A DNA stretch of 5,975 bases from Bacillota bacterium (GCA_022793975.1 JAAWDW010000126.1:1-5975), one strand, 5' to 3'. Positions 1 to 5,866 are shown, counted from the first letter of the stretch. Numbers and translations are program-made. Notes: generated by a model from the sequence alone, not told the origin.

Positions 1-3000
1 AGTATGAAGGAGTGGCAGCACCGGCTGTTTATCTTGCTGGCGGAAGTACGCTGACGATAAAAGGAAGCGGTACGCTTTATACGAGCGGAGGATATGCCAA
101 TGTAGCAATAGGTGCGCCGAACAGAGATACGATGGGCACGCTCATAATAGAGAGCGGAAAAATTACAGCTATCGGCGGTGTAGAGTCGGAATCCGCGCAT
201 GATGCAGCTCCGGCCATAGGTGTTCCTATAGGAGGAAATCAGGGCGGAAAACTTATATTAAAAGGCGGTGTACTTGATGCCAAGGGCGCGAGCGGCAGTG
301 ACAGAGGCGATATTAACACAGAAGTTGTTATCGACGGAGGCTCACTTGTTTCGCCTGTGACAATTTATAATTGCGGCTTTAATCAGTATGTACCGAAAAA
401 CAGCAGTGGCAGAGAGGTATATTTGACAGAACTTACAATGGAGGGTGTGAGTGGTGCGGTTGATATAGAATATTATGTGACGACAGGCAGCGGAACAGAA
501 AGCGATGCTATTTCTTCGGCTCTGGATGAGAACGGTAAACTGTATCTGTATTTTCCTGCGGATGGAAATTACAGAAAAATTCGTGCACATATTAATGATG
601 CGGCCGGTGAATATTTTAAGAGAATAAAAGTAACAGATGATATTGAGAATAATAAGGGTGAACTTACTAAGAATCCGACCGGAGCTATTACAAATTTCTA
701 TATTGTAGGTCAGAACAGCAGTGATATTGACGAAGAAAACAACATTATTACAGTAAAAGTACCGTCTCTTATGGATTTGACAAATTGCAGACCATCGGTG
801 GAGACAGGAGGTCTTGAGTATTTTCCTTCAGGAAATGTTAATTTTCAGGATAATCCGGAAATAACATTCTCAGTGGTGCTTGACAGCGGTGAGACTGTAG
901 AATATACGGTAAAAATAGAACGTGTAGATTCAGAAGCCGATACAATGACTGTACTTGATATAAGTGCGGGCAATATTATTATGTTCAGTGAAGATTTAAG
1001 CACAGATCCGGATGATCAGACGGGAATATTTATCGGGGATGCCGCGGTAGTACCGAATCCGAACGGATATGTTATTACGGGAGAAAGTGATACAAATTTT
1101 ATATACATAGAAGAAATTACGGCGCCTATAGTATTCCGCGATCTGGTGATTAACAGCCCGATACTTAATGAAGAGGCAAATGCACCGCTTACAGTTGCGG
1201 GTACGAGTGTGAATCTTGAAATAGAAGGCGTAAATGAAATTTCCGGCAGTGCGGCAAACAGTGCAATGTATTTGTTTGAAGAATCGAGCCTATCTGTGTC
1301 AGGTGGAGGGATTCTTATTCTGCGGGGCGGAGCAGGTGCAAACGGTGTTGCTGCCGATAATGAAAATCATCGTTTTGTAATCGGTGATACGAGTGTATTT
1401 ATTATAGACGGTGAAAATACACCGGAACATAGTCTGGCAAATCCAGTAAATGAGGCAGGAGAATTGCTTTATCCGCTCATTGTTACGATTGATGATATAA
1501 ATGCCGCGGATTCTGAAATGATTTACAGTGATACAAGATATAATGCGGCAGGAGAGATAGTCAGTGCTGTACAGAGTGTAAAAATGCTCAGTGACGGCAG
1601 TGCTAGACTTTCACTTTATAAACCTGCAGGTTATTATGAGGTGAGTGTTTTGTGGAACGGGGACGTGTATTATTCAGAAGACCGTACACCGGTTTCTTCT
1701 GAGAATACTCCGGGAGATCCCGCAGAAGTCACTCTGACGATTCCGAGCATTAGCGGGCTTTCGTTTACAGATCCTGAAAGTTCACTTGAACAGCGGGTGA
1801 CAGTGATCCTATCGGGTACTAATCTTGGCGGTAATATGATTGTTACCGCAACAGGAGAAAATGGTGAGAAAGTTTCGGCAAAGGCTCTTAAAAACGGAGA
1901 TGTATGGCAGGCGGTGCTTACAATTCCGGCAAATAAGAGTGTAACAGGGGTATACCGATGGACACTTTCAGCAAAAATCGGTGATATAGAGCAGGAACTT
2001 TCGAAAACATACTATATTGATATGTGGAGAAAACTTGCAGTTACATCGTTCTCGATTGACGAAGAAAAGCAAGTTGGCGATGCTGACATTGACCATAACA
2101 ATAAACTGGTGACAATAGTTGTACCGTACGATGTTGATTTGGAAACAACAAATTTCAGACCTAAATACGAGCATACCGGTGATATATTTATAGGTGACTG
2201 GGGAGGCTCGATGGTGAACCTTTTCAATCCGGCAAGCGTATATCTTGCATATACGAGTGGTGCGGCCGATGAAGTTATATATAATATACGCGCGCAGAAG
2301 CAGGAAGCTCCTTCTGTAGCTGAAATTTCATTCGAACAGCCTGCCGATTATAACGGCGGCGATGTTGTGATAACTTTAAAGGGAGAGAATCTTGATAATC
2401 TGACAAATGCTTCAACCGATGCGGCAAAGCGAATTGTTGTATCGGCAGCAGGTAAAAATGTTTATGTAACAAGACCGGTCCCTGACGGAGAAGGCGGAAC
2501 GGCTTGGCAGGCTACGGTTCCTGTGCCGGACAATATAAACGGCGCCCAGACGGCAAAATATCCGATTAGTATTACAATTAACAGTGTGGAGCAAGAGTTT
2601 AAAGGTCCGCATGAAATTATCGTGCCTGCTCGTATTGAGGCACTTGCCAATATTGCCGGATTTGCGTTCAGTGATGCCGAAGGCAATCCGATTGAAGCAG
2701 TATCAGTTGAAATAACAGACGGTACGGTCGGCTCTGTGAATGGAGGTACAAGCGGTACACCGGGAAAAATAGCAGTCGTACTTCCGTCCGGAACAAACCT
2801 CGCAGAAACGGCGTTGATACCGTCGGTAGCCCTTGAAAATCCGCAAGCAAATCTCCGTATTATTGATGCAGAGGGTAATGAATACGGAATAGGTGAAGCA
2901 ATTATATTTACAGAGACAAACATACCTGTAACCCTTGCAGTGGTATCGGAAGACGGCGAAAATACTATGAGCTATGAGCTTGAAGTGACTGTGCAGACGA

Positions 3001-3869
3001 GACGAAAGGGTTCGGGTAAATCGAAAAATGATAATGTAACTGCAGGTGCGGTGACATATGAAGCATATGCAGGAGGATATGAGGATAATACATTCAGACC
3101 TGATAACATAATTACGCGTGCCGAAGCTGCGGCGCTGCTTGCACGCCTTGATGCTGATTTTGATGAGACGGTGCCTTATGAGTCATATGAACAAAGCTTT
3201 TATGATGTTGTGCCATCGAATTGGTATGCAAAATATATCGGTTATTTGGCGCATGAAGGAGTTATAACGGGATATGAGGATGGCTCATTTATGCCGTCAA
3301 AGCAGATTACCAGGATGGAATTTGCGGCGCTTCTCTCACGTTTTGCGGATAGCACCGGCATAGAACTGAAGGATATGGAAAAAGAGCTTGCCGGAGCAAG
3401 TGCACGTAATGTTTCGGGAGTGAATATAAGCACGGCGTCAGCGTCAGCACAGGAAGCTTTTACGGATATGACAAAGCATATAGTGCTGAATGCGCTTACG
3501 GCTTCTGCGGCGATATCTGATGCGGATTGGGAGACTGCAGTGCCTCTTTCGGATATTTCGGGTCTGTGGGGTGAAAGTCATATTGTCGGGCTTGCAGATG
3601 CAGGTGTTGTGAGCGGCTATGAGGACGGTACTTTCCGTCCGGAAAATTCGACTACCCGTGCTGAGACAGTGACAATGCTTAACCGCATGCTGGGTCGTAC
3701 CGTTACATCTGAGCTTAGAACAGCTATTTCAGATGCGGAAAATAAATTCAGCGATCTTTCGAAAATGCACTGGGCATATTATGATATAATGGCGGCAGCG
3801 CACAGTTATACTGTAAAAACAAGCACTGTAAAGGGCGCTGTGAATGTCACGGTAGAGTTAAATAAATGA
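1..3869 (+). CDS. Giant SLH-anchored surface protein, 5' end missing
   Basis: The frame is open from the first bases (codons begin at 3), so this is the C-terminal ~1,289 residues of a larger protein; the signal peptide would lie upstream. The GTG at 12 has no ribosome binding site context and is not the start. Counting from position 12: residues 1-130 are Gly-rich short strands (LTIKGSGTL, LIIESGKITAIGG, LILKGGVLDAKG) like a carbohydrate-binding beta-helix. About 224-303, 675-763 and 876-994 look like three copies of one surface module (acidic turn, 'I.V.VP...DL', ending in a Y.V or Y.L strand). About 309-476 is a second beta-helix-like stretch. About 574-668 and 765-871 resemble IPT/TIG Ig folds. 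A basic linker (RRKGSGKSK) follows, then SLH repeats near 1010-1045, 1061-1110 and 1176-1225, with GYEDGTFRP and ITRAE motifs and a final HWAYYDIM helix. SLH domains bind secondary cell-wall polymer, so the protein should sit outside the wall. No catalytic domain is visible. Polysaccharide adhesion or scaffolding is inference. Confidence 0.85.
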   Translation, partial: YEGVAAPAVYLAGGSTLTIKGSGTLYTSGGYANVAIGAPNRDTMGTLIIESGKITAIGGVESESAHDAAPAIGVPIGGNQGGKLILKGGVLDAKGASGSDRGDINTEVVIDGGSLVSPVTIYNCGFNQYVPKNSSGREVYLTELTMEGVSGAVDIEYYVTTGSGTESDAISSALDENGKLYLYFPADGNYRKIRAHINDAAGEYFKRIKVTDDIENNKGELTKNPTGAITNFYIVGQNSSDIDEENNIITVKVPSLMDLTNCRPSVETGGLEYFPSGNVNFQDNPEITFSVVLDSGETVEYTVKIERVDSEADTMTVLDISAGNIIMFSEDLSTDPDDQTGIFIGDAAVVPNPNGYVITGESDTNFIYIEEITAPIVFRDLVINSPILNEEANAPLTVAGTSVNLEIEGVNEISGSAANSAMYLFEESSLSVSGGGILILRGGAGANGVAADNENHRFVIGDTSVFIIDGENTPEHSLANPVNEAGELLYPLIVTIDDINAADSEMIYSDTRYNAAGEIVSAVQSVKMLSDGSARLSLYKPAGYYEVSVLWNGDVYYSEDRTPVSSENTPGDPAEVTLTIPSISGLSFTDPESSLEQRVTVILSGTNLGGNMIVTATGENGEKVSAKALKNGDVWQAVLTIPANKSVTGVYRWTLSAKIGDIEQELSKTYYIDMWRKLAVTSFSIDEEKQVGDADIDHNNKLVTIVVPYDVDLETTNFRPKYEHTGDIFIGDWGGSMVNLFNPASVYLAYTSGAADEVIYNIRAQKQEAPSVAEISFEQPADYNGGDVVITLKGENLDNLTNASTDAAKRIVVSAAGKNVYVTRPVPDGEGGTAWQATVPVPDNINGAQTAKYPISITINSVEQEFKGPHEIIVPARIEALANIAGFAFSDAEGNPIEAVSVEITDGTVGSVNGGTSGTPGKIAVVLPSGTNLAETALIPSVALENPQANLRIIDAEGNEYGIGEAIIFTETNIPVTLAVVSEDGENTMSYELEVTVQTRRKGSGKSKNDNVTAGAVTYEAYAGGYEDNTFRPDNIITRAEAAALLARLDADFDETVPYESYEQSFYDVVPSNWYAKYIGYLAHEGVITGYEDGSFMPSKQITRMEFAALLSRFADSTGIELKDMEKELAGASARNVSGVNISTASASAQEAFTDMTKHIVLNALTASAAISDADWETAVPLSDISGLWGESHIVGLADAGVVSGYEDGTFRPENSTTRAETVTMLNRMLGRTVTSELRTAISDAENKFSDLSKMHWAYYDIMAAAHSYTVKTSTVKGAVNVTVELNK

Positions 3870-3882
3870 AAAGCTTCATTTA
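3863..3882 (+). repeat. Hairpin spanning the SLH-gene stop codon
   Basis: TAAATGAA (3863-3870) and TTCATTTA (3875-3882) are perfect complements around the 4-base loop AAGC. The TGA stop (3867-3869) lies in the left arm. No T-run follows, so it is not itself a terminator; it may stabilise the mRNA 3' end together with the terminator 20 bases downstream. Its function is inferred. Confidence 0.4.
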
Positions 3883-3902
3883 AGAAATAAGCTGCGTAAA
3901 GT

Positions 3903-3930
3903 AAAGAGCGGTGTCAAAACCGCTCTTTTT
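3903..3930 (+). terminator. Rho-independent terminator of the SLH gene
   Basis: A perfect 10-bp stem, AAAGAGCGGT (3903-3912) with ACCGCTCTTT (3919-3928), encloses a 6-base loop and runs into five T residues (3926-3930). It lies 33 bases after the stop and separates the surface-protein gene from gmk-rpoZ. Confidence 0.93.
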
Positions 3931-3963
3931 ACAGTATTGATGCTGTGATTAAAAAAAGTATTT

Positions 3964-4004
3964 TCACCGAGATGAAAATCCTTGCGAAGTGAGGAGCTTG
4001 GTGA
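3964..4004 (+). repeat. Imperfect inverted repeat around the gmk promoter
   Basis: TCACCGAG (3964-3971) can pair with CTTGGTGA (3997-4004), 7 of 8 Watson-Crick plus one G-T. A smaller nested pair, TCCT (3979-3982) with AGGA (3992-3995), lies inside. The arms bracket the -35 box, and the right arm overlaps the TG of the extended -10. The repeat lies upstream of the expected transcription start, so it would act as DNA (an operator) rather than as leader RNA. No regulator is identifiable. Confidence 0.3.
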
Positions 4005-4010
4005 TATAAT
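3982..4010 (+). promoter_or_regulatory. Promoter of gmk-rpoZ
   Basis: TTGCGA (3982-3987; 4 of 6 to TTGACA), a 17-bp spacer and a perfect TATAAT (4005-4010) preceded by TG at 4002-4003 make an extended -10, vegetative sigma-A-type promoter. Transcription should start near 4017, giving a leader of about 75 nt. It follows the SLH-gene terminator directly, so gmk and rpoZ should be expressed independently of the surface protein. Confidence 0.7.
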
Positions 4011-4050
4011 GAAATTTACAAACGTCATAGGAACATTTATGCGGATGGCA

Positions 4051-4073
4051 GCAGAACGGGCTTGTCATTCTGC
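4051..4073 (+). other. Small hairpin in the gmk leader
   Basis: GCAGAA (4051-4056) and TTCTGC (4068-4073) can pair around an 11-base loop; GCGG (4041-4044) and CCGC (4073-4076) offer an alternative outer closure. It ends shortly before the gmk Shine-Dalgarno (4081-4085) and does not cover it. No known leader motif was recognised. Confidence 0.3.
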
Positions 4074-4091
4074 CGCACAAAGGAGAAACAG

Positions 4092-4700
4092 ATGGAAAAA
4101 GGAAAGTTGTTTGTAATTTCCGGTCCGTCGGGAGTAGGAAAAGGCACGATTTGCAGCCGTATATTGGAAGAAACGGGTATGAAATTCTCGGTTTCAATGA
4201 CGACGAGAAAGCCGCGTGAAAATGAAGAGGACGGTGTAAATTATTTTTTTGTTACCGATGAAGAATTTCAAAGAGTAGTAGATGATGGCGGTTTTTTGGA
4301 GTATGCTGAAGTATATGGCAACAGATATGGCACTCCTCTTGCGCAGACACTTGAGTGTTTGGAAGCCGGTTTAGATGTGATGCTTGATATAGATATACAG
4401 GGTGCGCAGAACGTAAAAAAGATGTATCCGGACGGAATATTTATTTTTGTTTTGCCGCCGTCGCTTGCAGAACTTAAAAATCGTATAGTGATGCGGGGCT
4501 CGGAAACGGAAGAAACACTGAAAGTAAGATTTGGTGCGGCAATAGCTGAACTGAAACATGCAAGAGAGTACGATTATTGTGTGGTAAACGGAGATCTTGA
4601 AGAAGCTGTTGAAGCTATGAAATCGATATGGCGTGCCGAACATTTGAGATTTTCGGAAGATATATTTAATAAGATAGATATAAAAAAGGGGGAGATTTAA
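4092..4700 (+). CDS. gmk: Guanylate kinase (Gmk)
   Basis: Cytoplasmic enzyme that converts GMP (or dGMP) plus ATP to GDP plus ADP in guanine-nucleotide synthesis and salvage. The product is 202 residues, the usual length. Visible hallmarks are the P-loop GPSGVGKGT (11-19); the GMP-binding series S35, R39, R42, Y51, E70, Y79 and T81; D99 and D101 in the LDIDIQGA strand; the core strand IFIFVLPPS (116-124); and the lid RGSETEETLKVR (135-146). All expected catalytic residues are present. The start is the ATG at 4092 because AGGAG (4081-4085) sits 6 bases before it; an in-frame TTG at 4062 has no such site. rpoZ follows after one base, so the two are cotranscribed. The yicC/remA genes that often precede gmk in Bacillota are absent here; a terminated surface-protein gene lies there instead. 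Confidence 0.97.
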   Translation: MEKGKLFVISGPSGVGKGTICSRILEETGMKFSVSMTTRKPRENEEDGVNYFFVTDEEFQRVVDDGGFLEYAEVYGNRYGTPLAQTLECLEAGLDVMLDIDIQGAQNVKKMYPDGIFIFVLPPSLAELKNRIVMRGSETEETLKVRFGAAIAELKHAREYDYCVVNGDLEEAVEAMKSIWRAEHLRFSEDIFNKIDIKKGEI

Positions 4701-4701
4701 T

Positions 4702-4899
4702 ATGCTTTATCCATCCATAAATGAAATGAGAAAAAAGGCTGATAACAGATATACTCTTGTAGTGCTGGCAGCGAAACGTGCAAGGGATATTATTGACGGC
4801 AAGCCGAAACTCGCCGATGTGGAAATAGAAAGACCGGTATCAATAGCTGCGAACGAGATTGCGGAAGATCTTATAACTTATAAACGTGAATCGCTTTAA
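4702..4899 (+). CDS. rpoZ: RNA polymerase omega subunit
   Basis: A 65-residue protein of the RpoZ/omega family, the small subunit that clamps the beta' C-terminus and helps RNA polymerase assemble. The N-terminal 'MLYPSINEM..KADNRYTLVVLAAKRARDI' signature is typical, as are the following DG(K), the conserved Pro-Val, and the 'A.NEIAEDLI' helix near residues 50-58. Length fits the short Bacillota forms. The ATG at 4702 is one base after the gmk stop and is served by AAGGGGGA (about 4687-4694), which lies inside the end of gmk, suggesting translational coupling. The gmk-rpoZ order is conserved in many bacteria. The coaBC and priA genes that often follow are not here: a terminator begins 77 bases after the stop. 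Confidence 0.95.
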   Translation: MLYPSINEMRKKADNRYTLVVLAAKRARDIIDGKPKLADVEIERPVSIAANEIAEDLITYKRESL

Positions 4900-4975
4900 G
4901 AATGATGAAATGAGCGGTGCAGGTGTGCAGCCATTGAATTTTAAAGACAACAAACTGAATAGACTGGCAGATTTT

Positions 4976-5012
4976 AATCCGGCATTACGCATCAGACAGC
5001 GCCGGATTTTTT
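4976..5012 (+). terminator. Rho-independent terminator of gmk-rpoZ
   Basis: AATCCGGC (4976-4983) pairs perfectly with GCCGGATT (5001-5008) around a 17-base loop and is followed by TTTT, giving six T residues at 5007-5012. An outer pairing of GGTGCA near 4917 with TGCACC near 5016 could form only in read-through RNA. The stretch 4900-4975 between rpoZ and this hairpin shows no gene. Confidence 0.88.
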
Positions 5013-5079
5013 ATTGCACCTGACAATTGTTGCCGATATTACCGGTATTTTATATATGATATATTCAAATAAATTTAAT

Positions 5080-5110
5080 TCTGTTCATATAATTTTAAAT
5101 TGCCGTTGCA
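5080..5110 (+). promoter_or_regulatory. Possible LytTR-type direct-repeat operator
   Basis: Two 9-base units, TCTGTTCAT (5080-5088) and GCCGTTGCA (5102-5110), share the GTT core of the LytTR site consensus (W-M-M-GTT-N-R-K). They match it at 8 of 9 and 7 of 9 positions. Their start-to-start distance is 22 bp, a 13-bp gap, as known for AgrA-type tandem sites. The second unit overlaps the -35 box of the LytTR gene just downstream. GTT is common in AT-rich DNA, so this is a suggestion resting on spacing and position. Confidence 0.35.
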
Positions 5111-5134
5111 ATGGTACATAGTTTATGTTATAAT
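5106..5134 (+). promoter_or_regulatory. Promoter of the LytTR gene
   Basis: TTGCAA (5106-5111; 4 of 6 to consensus), a 17-bp spacer and TATAAT (5129-5134) preceded by TG at 5126-5127 give a strong extended -10 promoter. The upstream DNA (about 5047-5100) is very A/T-rich and includes the odd palindrome ATATAT-g-ATATAT (5052-5064), which could act as an UP-like or bent element. The expected start is near 5141, giving a leader of about 63 nt. Confidence 0.75.
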
Positions 5135-5153
5135 AACAAAATAGATACAATTA

Positions 5154-5177
5154 AACTATTATATGTAAAAAATAGTT
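5154..5177 (+). other. Hairpin in the LytTR-gene leader
   Basis: AACTATT (5154-5160) and AATAGTT (5171-5177) are perfect complements around a 10-base loop, in the 5' leader 13 bases before the GAAAGGA ribosome binding site (5191-5197). It is A/T-rich and weak, has no following T-run, and is not a terminator. A role in mRNA stability or translation is conjecture. Confidence 0.3.
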
Positions 5178-5203
5178 GTGCGCGTGCCTCGAAAGGACGA
5201 AGA

Positions 5204-5566
5204 ATGGAAAGAAGTAACAGAGGCAAAGAGTTTATCTCCATAATAAAGAGGAGTGAAGCGGCGAAAGTATACATAAAAGATATTACATATATCGAAAGCG
5301 AGGCAAGAAAGATACACATACATACGGCAGACGCTGAATATTCGGTGTACAGAAAACTGGATGAAATTGCGGATATACTTCCCGAAAATTTCTACAGATG
5401 CCATAAAAGCTGTATAATAAATTTGGAAAAAGTAATAAATATGAAAGACAGATTTATATATTTTGAATGCGGAGCGTGTATAGCAATTTGTGCGGATAAA
5501 TATGCAAAAGCTGTACAGACCTATAAAGGCTATCTCATAAAACACGAAAAAAATGATAATACATAG
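5204..5566 (+). CDS. Stand-alone LytTR-domain DNA-binding regulator
   Basis: A 120-residue protein that is almost entirely one LytTR domain (about residues 12-112), the beta-strand DNA-binding fold of AgrA, LytR and VirR response regulators. Seen directly: 'DITYIESEARKIHIHT' (26-41), 'EYSVYRKLDEI' (45-55), the signature 'NFYRCHKSCIINLEKV' (62-77), and the closing strands and helix. No receiver domain or membrane segment is present, so there is no phosphorylation site and activation must be by another route. The ATG at 5204 follows GAAAGGA (5191-5197) by 6 bases. A longer reading from 5111 is rejected because its first codons overlap the promoter and no ribosome binding site precedes it. Five cysteines (66, 70, 89, 92, 96) are unusually many. 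A possible LytTR site overlaps its own promoter, suggesting autoregulation. No terminator is seen before the rpsB promoter. Target genes are unknown. Confidence 0.88.
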   Translation: MERSNRGKEFISIIKRSEAAKVYIKDITYIESEARKIHIHTADAEYSVYRKLDEIADILPENFYRCHKSCIINLEKVINMKDRFIYFECGACIAICADKYAKAVQTYKGYLIKHEKNDNT

Positions 5567-5597
5567 TTAAAAAAGAACGAATACATAAATAAAAGTG

Positions 5598-5626
5598 TTG
5601 CAATTCCAAGGAATTTGATATATAAT
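5598..5626 (+). promoter_or_regulatory. rpsB: Promoter of rpsB
   Basis: TTGCAA (5598-5603), a 17-bp spacer and a perfect TATAAT (5621-5626) form a strong vegetative promoter 31 bases after the LytTR-gene stop. Transcription is expected at A5632 or A5634. The -35 hexamer and its flank (GTTGCAAT) are identical to those of the LytTR-gene promoter. Confidence 0.8.
5602..5615 (+). repeat. Palindrome in the rpsB promoter spacer
   Basis: AATTCC (5602-5607), AA, GGAATT (5610-5615) is a perfect inverted repeat with 6-bp arms. It starts in the last two bases of the -35 box and fills most of the spacer. It precedes the transcription start, so it could only act as DNA. Its position suits a repressor operator, but no matching regulator was recognised. 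Confidence 0.4.
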
Positions 5627-5631
5627 TGTTT

Positions 5632-5866
5632 ACAGTTTTGTCCTGTAGACGAACTGTGATGTTTAGGTACGGTCAGAGTGCCTAAACGGTATGTACGGTG
5701 CTTCGGACGAGACGCATAAATAATAACTCACACATCGTATTACCGGGGAAGCGGTGCCTTAATGATGCGGTTCTGCGTTTAAAATGTTTTGATTGTGCAG
5801 AATGTTAAAATCGAGGCTCTTTTTCGGGAAGATACGGTGGAGGAAGAAAACCGGGAGGAAGTAAAA
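5632..5866 (+). ncRNA. Structured 5' leader of rpsB, class unknown
   Basis: About 235 nt separate the predicted transcription start from the rpsB ATG. Pairings found by eye: hairpin 1, ACAGTT (5632-5637) with AACTGT (5652-5657) plus inner GTC/GAC; hairpin 2, 10 bp, GTTTAGGTAC (5661-5670) with GTGCCTAAAC (5678-5687), one G-U; a long domain joining GGTA (5688-5691) to TACC (5741-5744), TACG (5694-5697) to CGTA (5736-5739), GTG (5698-5700) to CAC (5731-5733) and GAG (5709-5711) to CTC (5727-5729); and an 8-bp stem, 5770-5777 with 5796-5803. TACCG (5741-5745) can instead pair with CGGTG (5752-5756), so two folds compete. No known riboswitch, T-box or SRP/6S signature was recognised. S2 autoregulation through a leader is known in enterobacteria; extending that here is inference. 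Confidence 0.55.

Noticed and set aside
2462..2923. 153-residue reading frame on the minus strand within the SLH gene
   Set aside because: It lies opposite a clearly coding frame, has low-complexity Ser/Pro/Ala composition, no recognisable domain and no ribosome binding site; it is a shadow frame, as are the other antisense frames at 342-590, 1968-2612, 3242-3433, 4371-4643 and 5128-5545.
3961..3978. Hairpin TTTTCA/TGAAAA that could serve as a minus-strand terminator (followed by T7 on that strand)
   Set aside because: The stem is only 6 bp and almost all A/T, and no minus-strand gene ends here; the same bases are better explained as part of the larger promoter inverted repeat.
4009..4116. 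35-codon frame beginning at the ATG that overlaps TATAAT upstream of gmk
   Set aside because: Its ATG lies within the -10 box, upstream of the expected transcript start; GAGGAG is 12 bases away, too far; the frame runs out of phase into gmk and does not resemble RemA or YicC.
4910..5023. 37-codon frame after rpoZ (starts ATGAGCGG)
   Set aside because: It runs straight through the rpoZ terminator stem and T-run, has no Shine-Dalgarno and no recognisable product.
5691..5723. 10-codon frame starting ATGTACGG in the rpsB leader
   Set aside because: There is no ribosome binding site, and it lies within the predicted long stem domain; nothing suggests a regulatory run of codons.
5735..5780. Resemblance to the GGGAA..GGTG core of a cobalamin riboswitch (GGGGAAGCGGTG at 5746-5757)
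   Set aside because: The B12 box (GCC-GGAGACC-type) and the CCCGCCACTG element are missing and the surrounding stems do not fit; the match is short and probably chance.
5811..5830. Possible attenuator T-run before rpsB (GGCTCTTTTTC)
   Set aside because: No GC-rich stem ends just before the five T residues; only a 3-4 bp weak pairing can be drawn, so it is not a credible intrinsic terminator.
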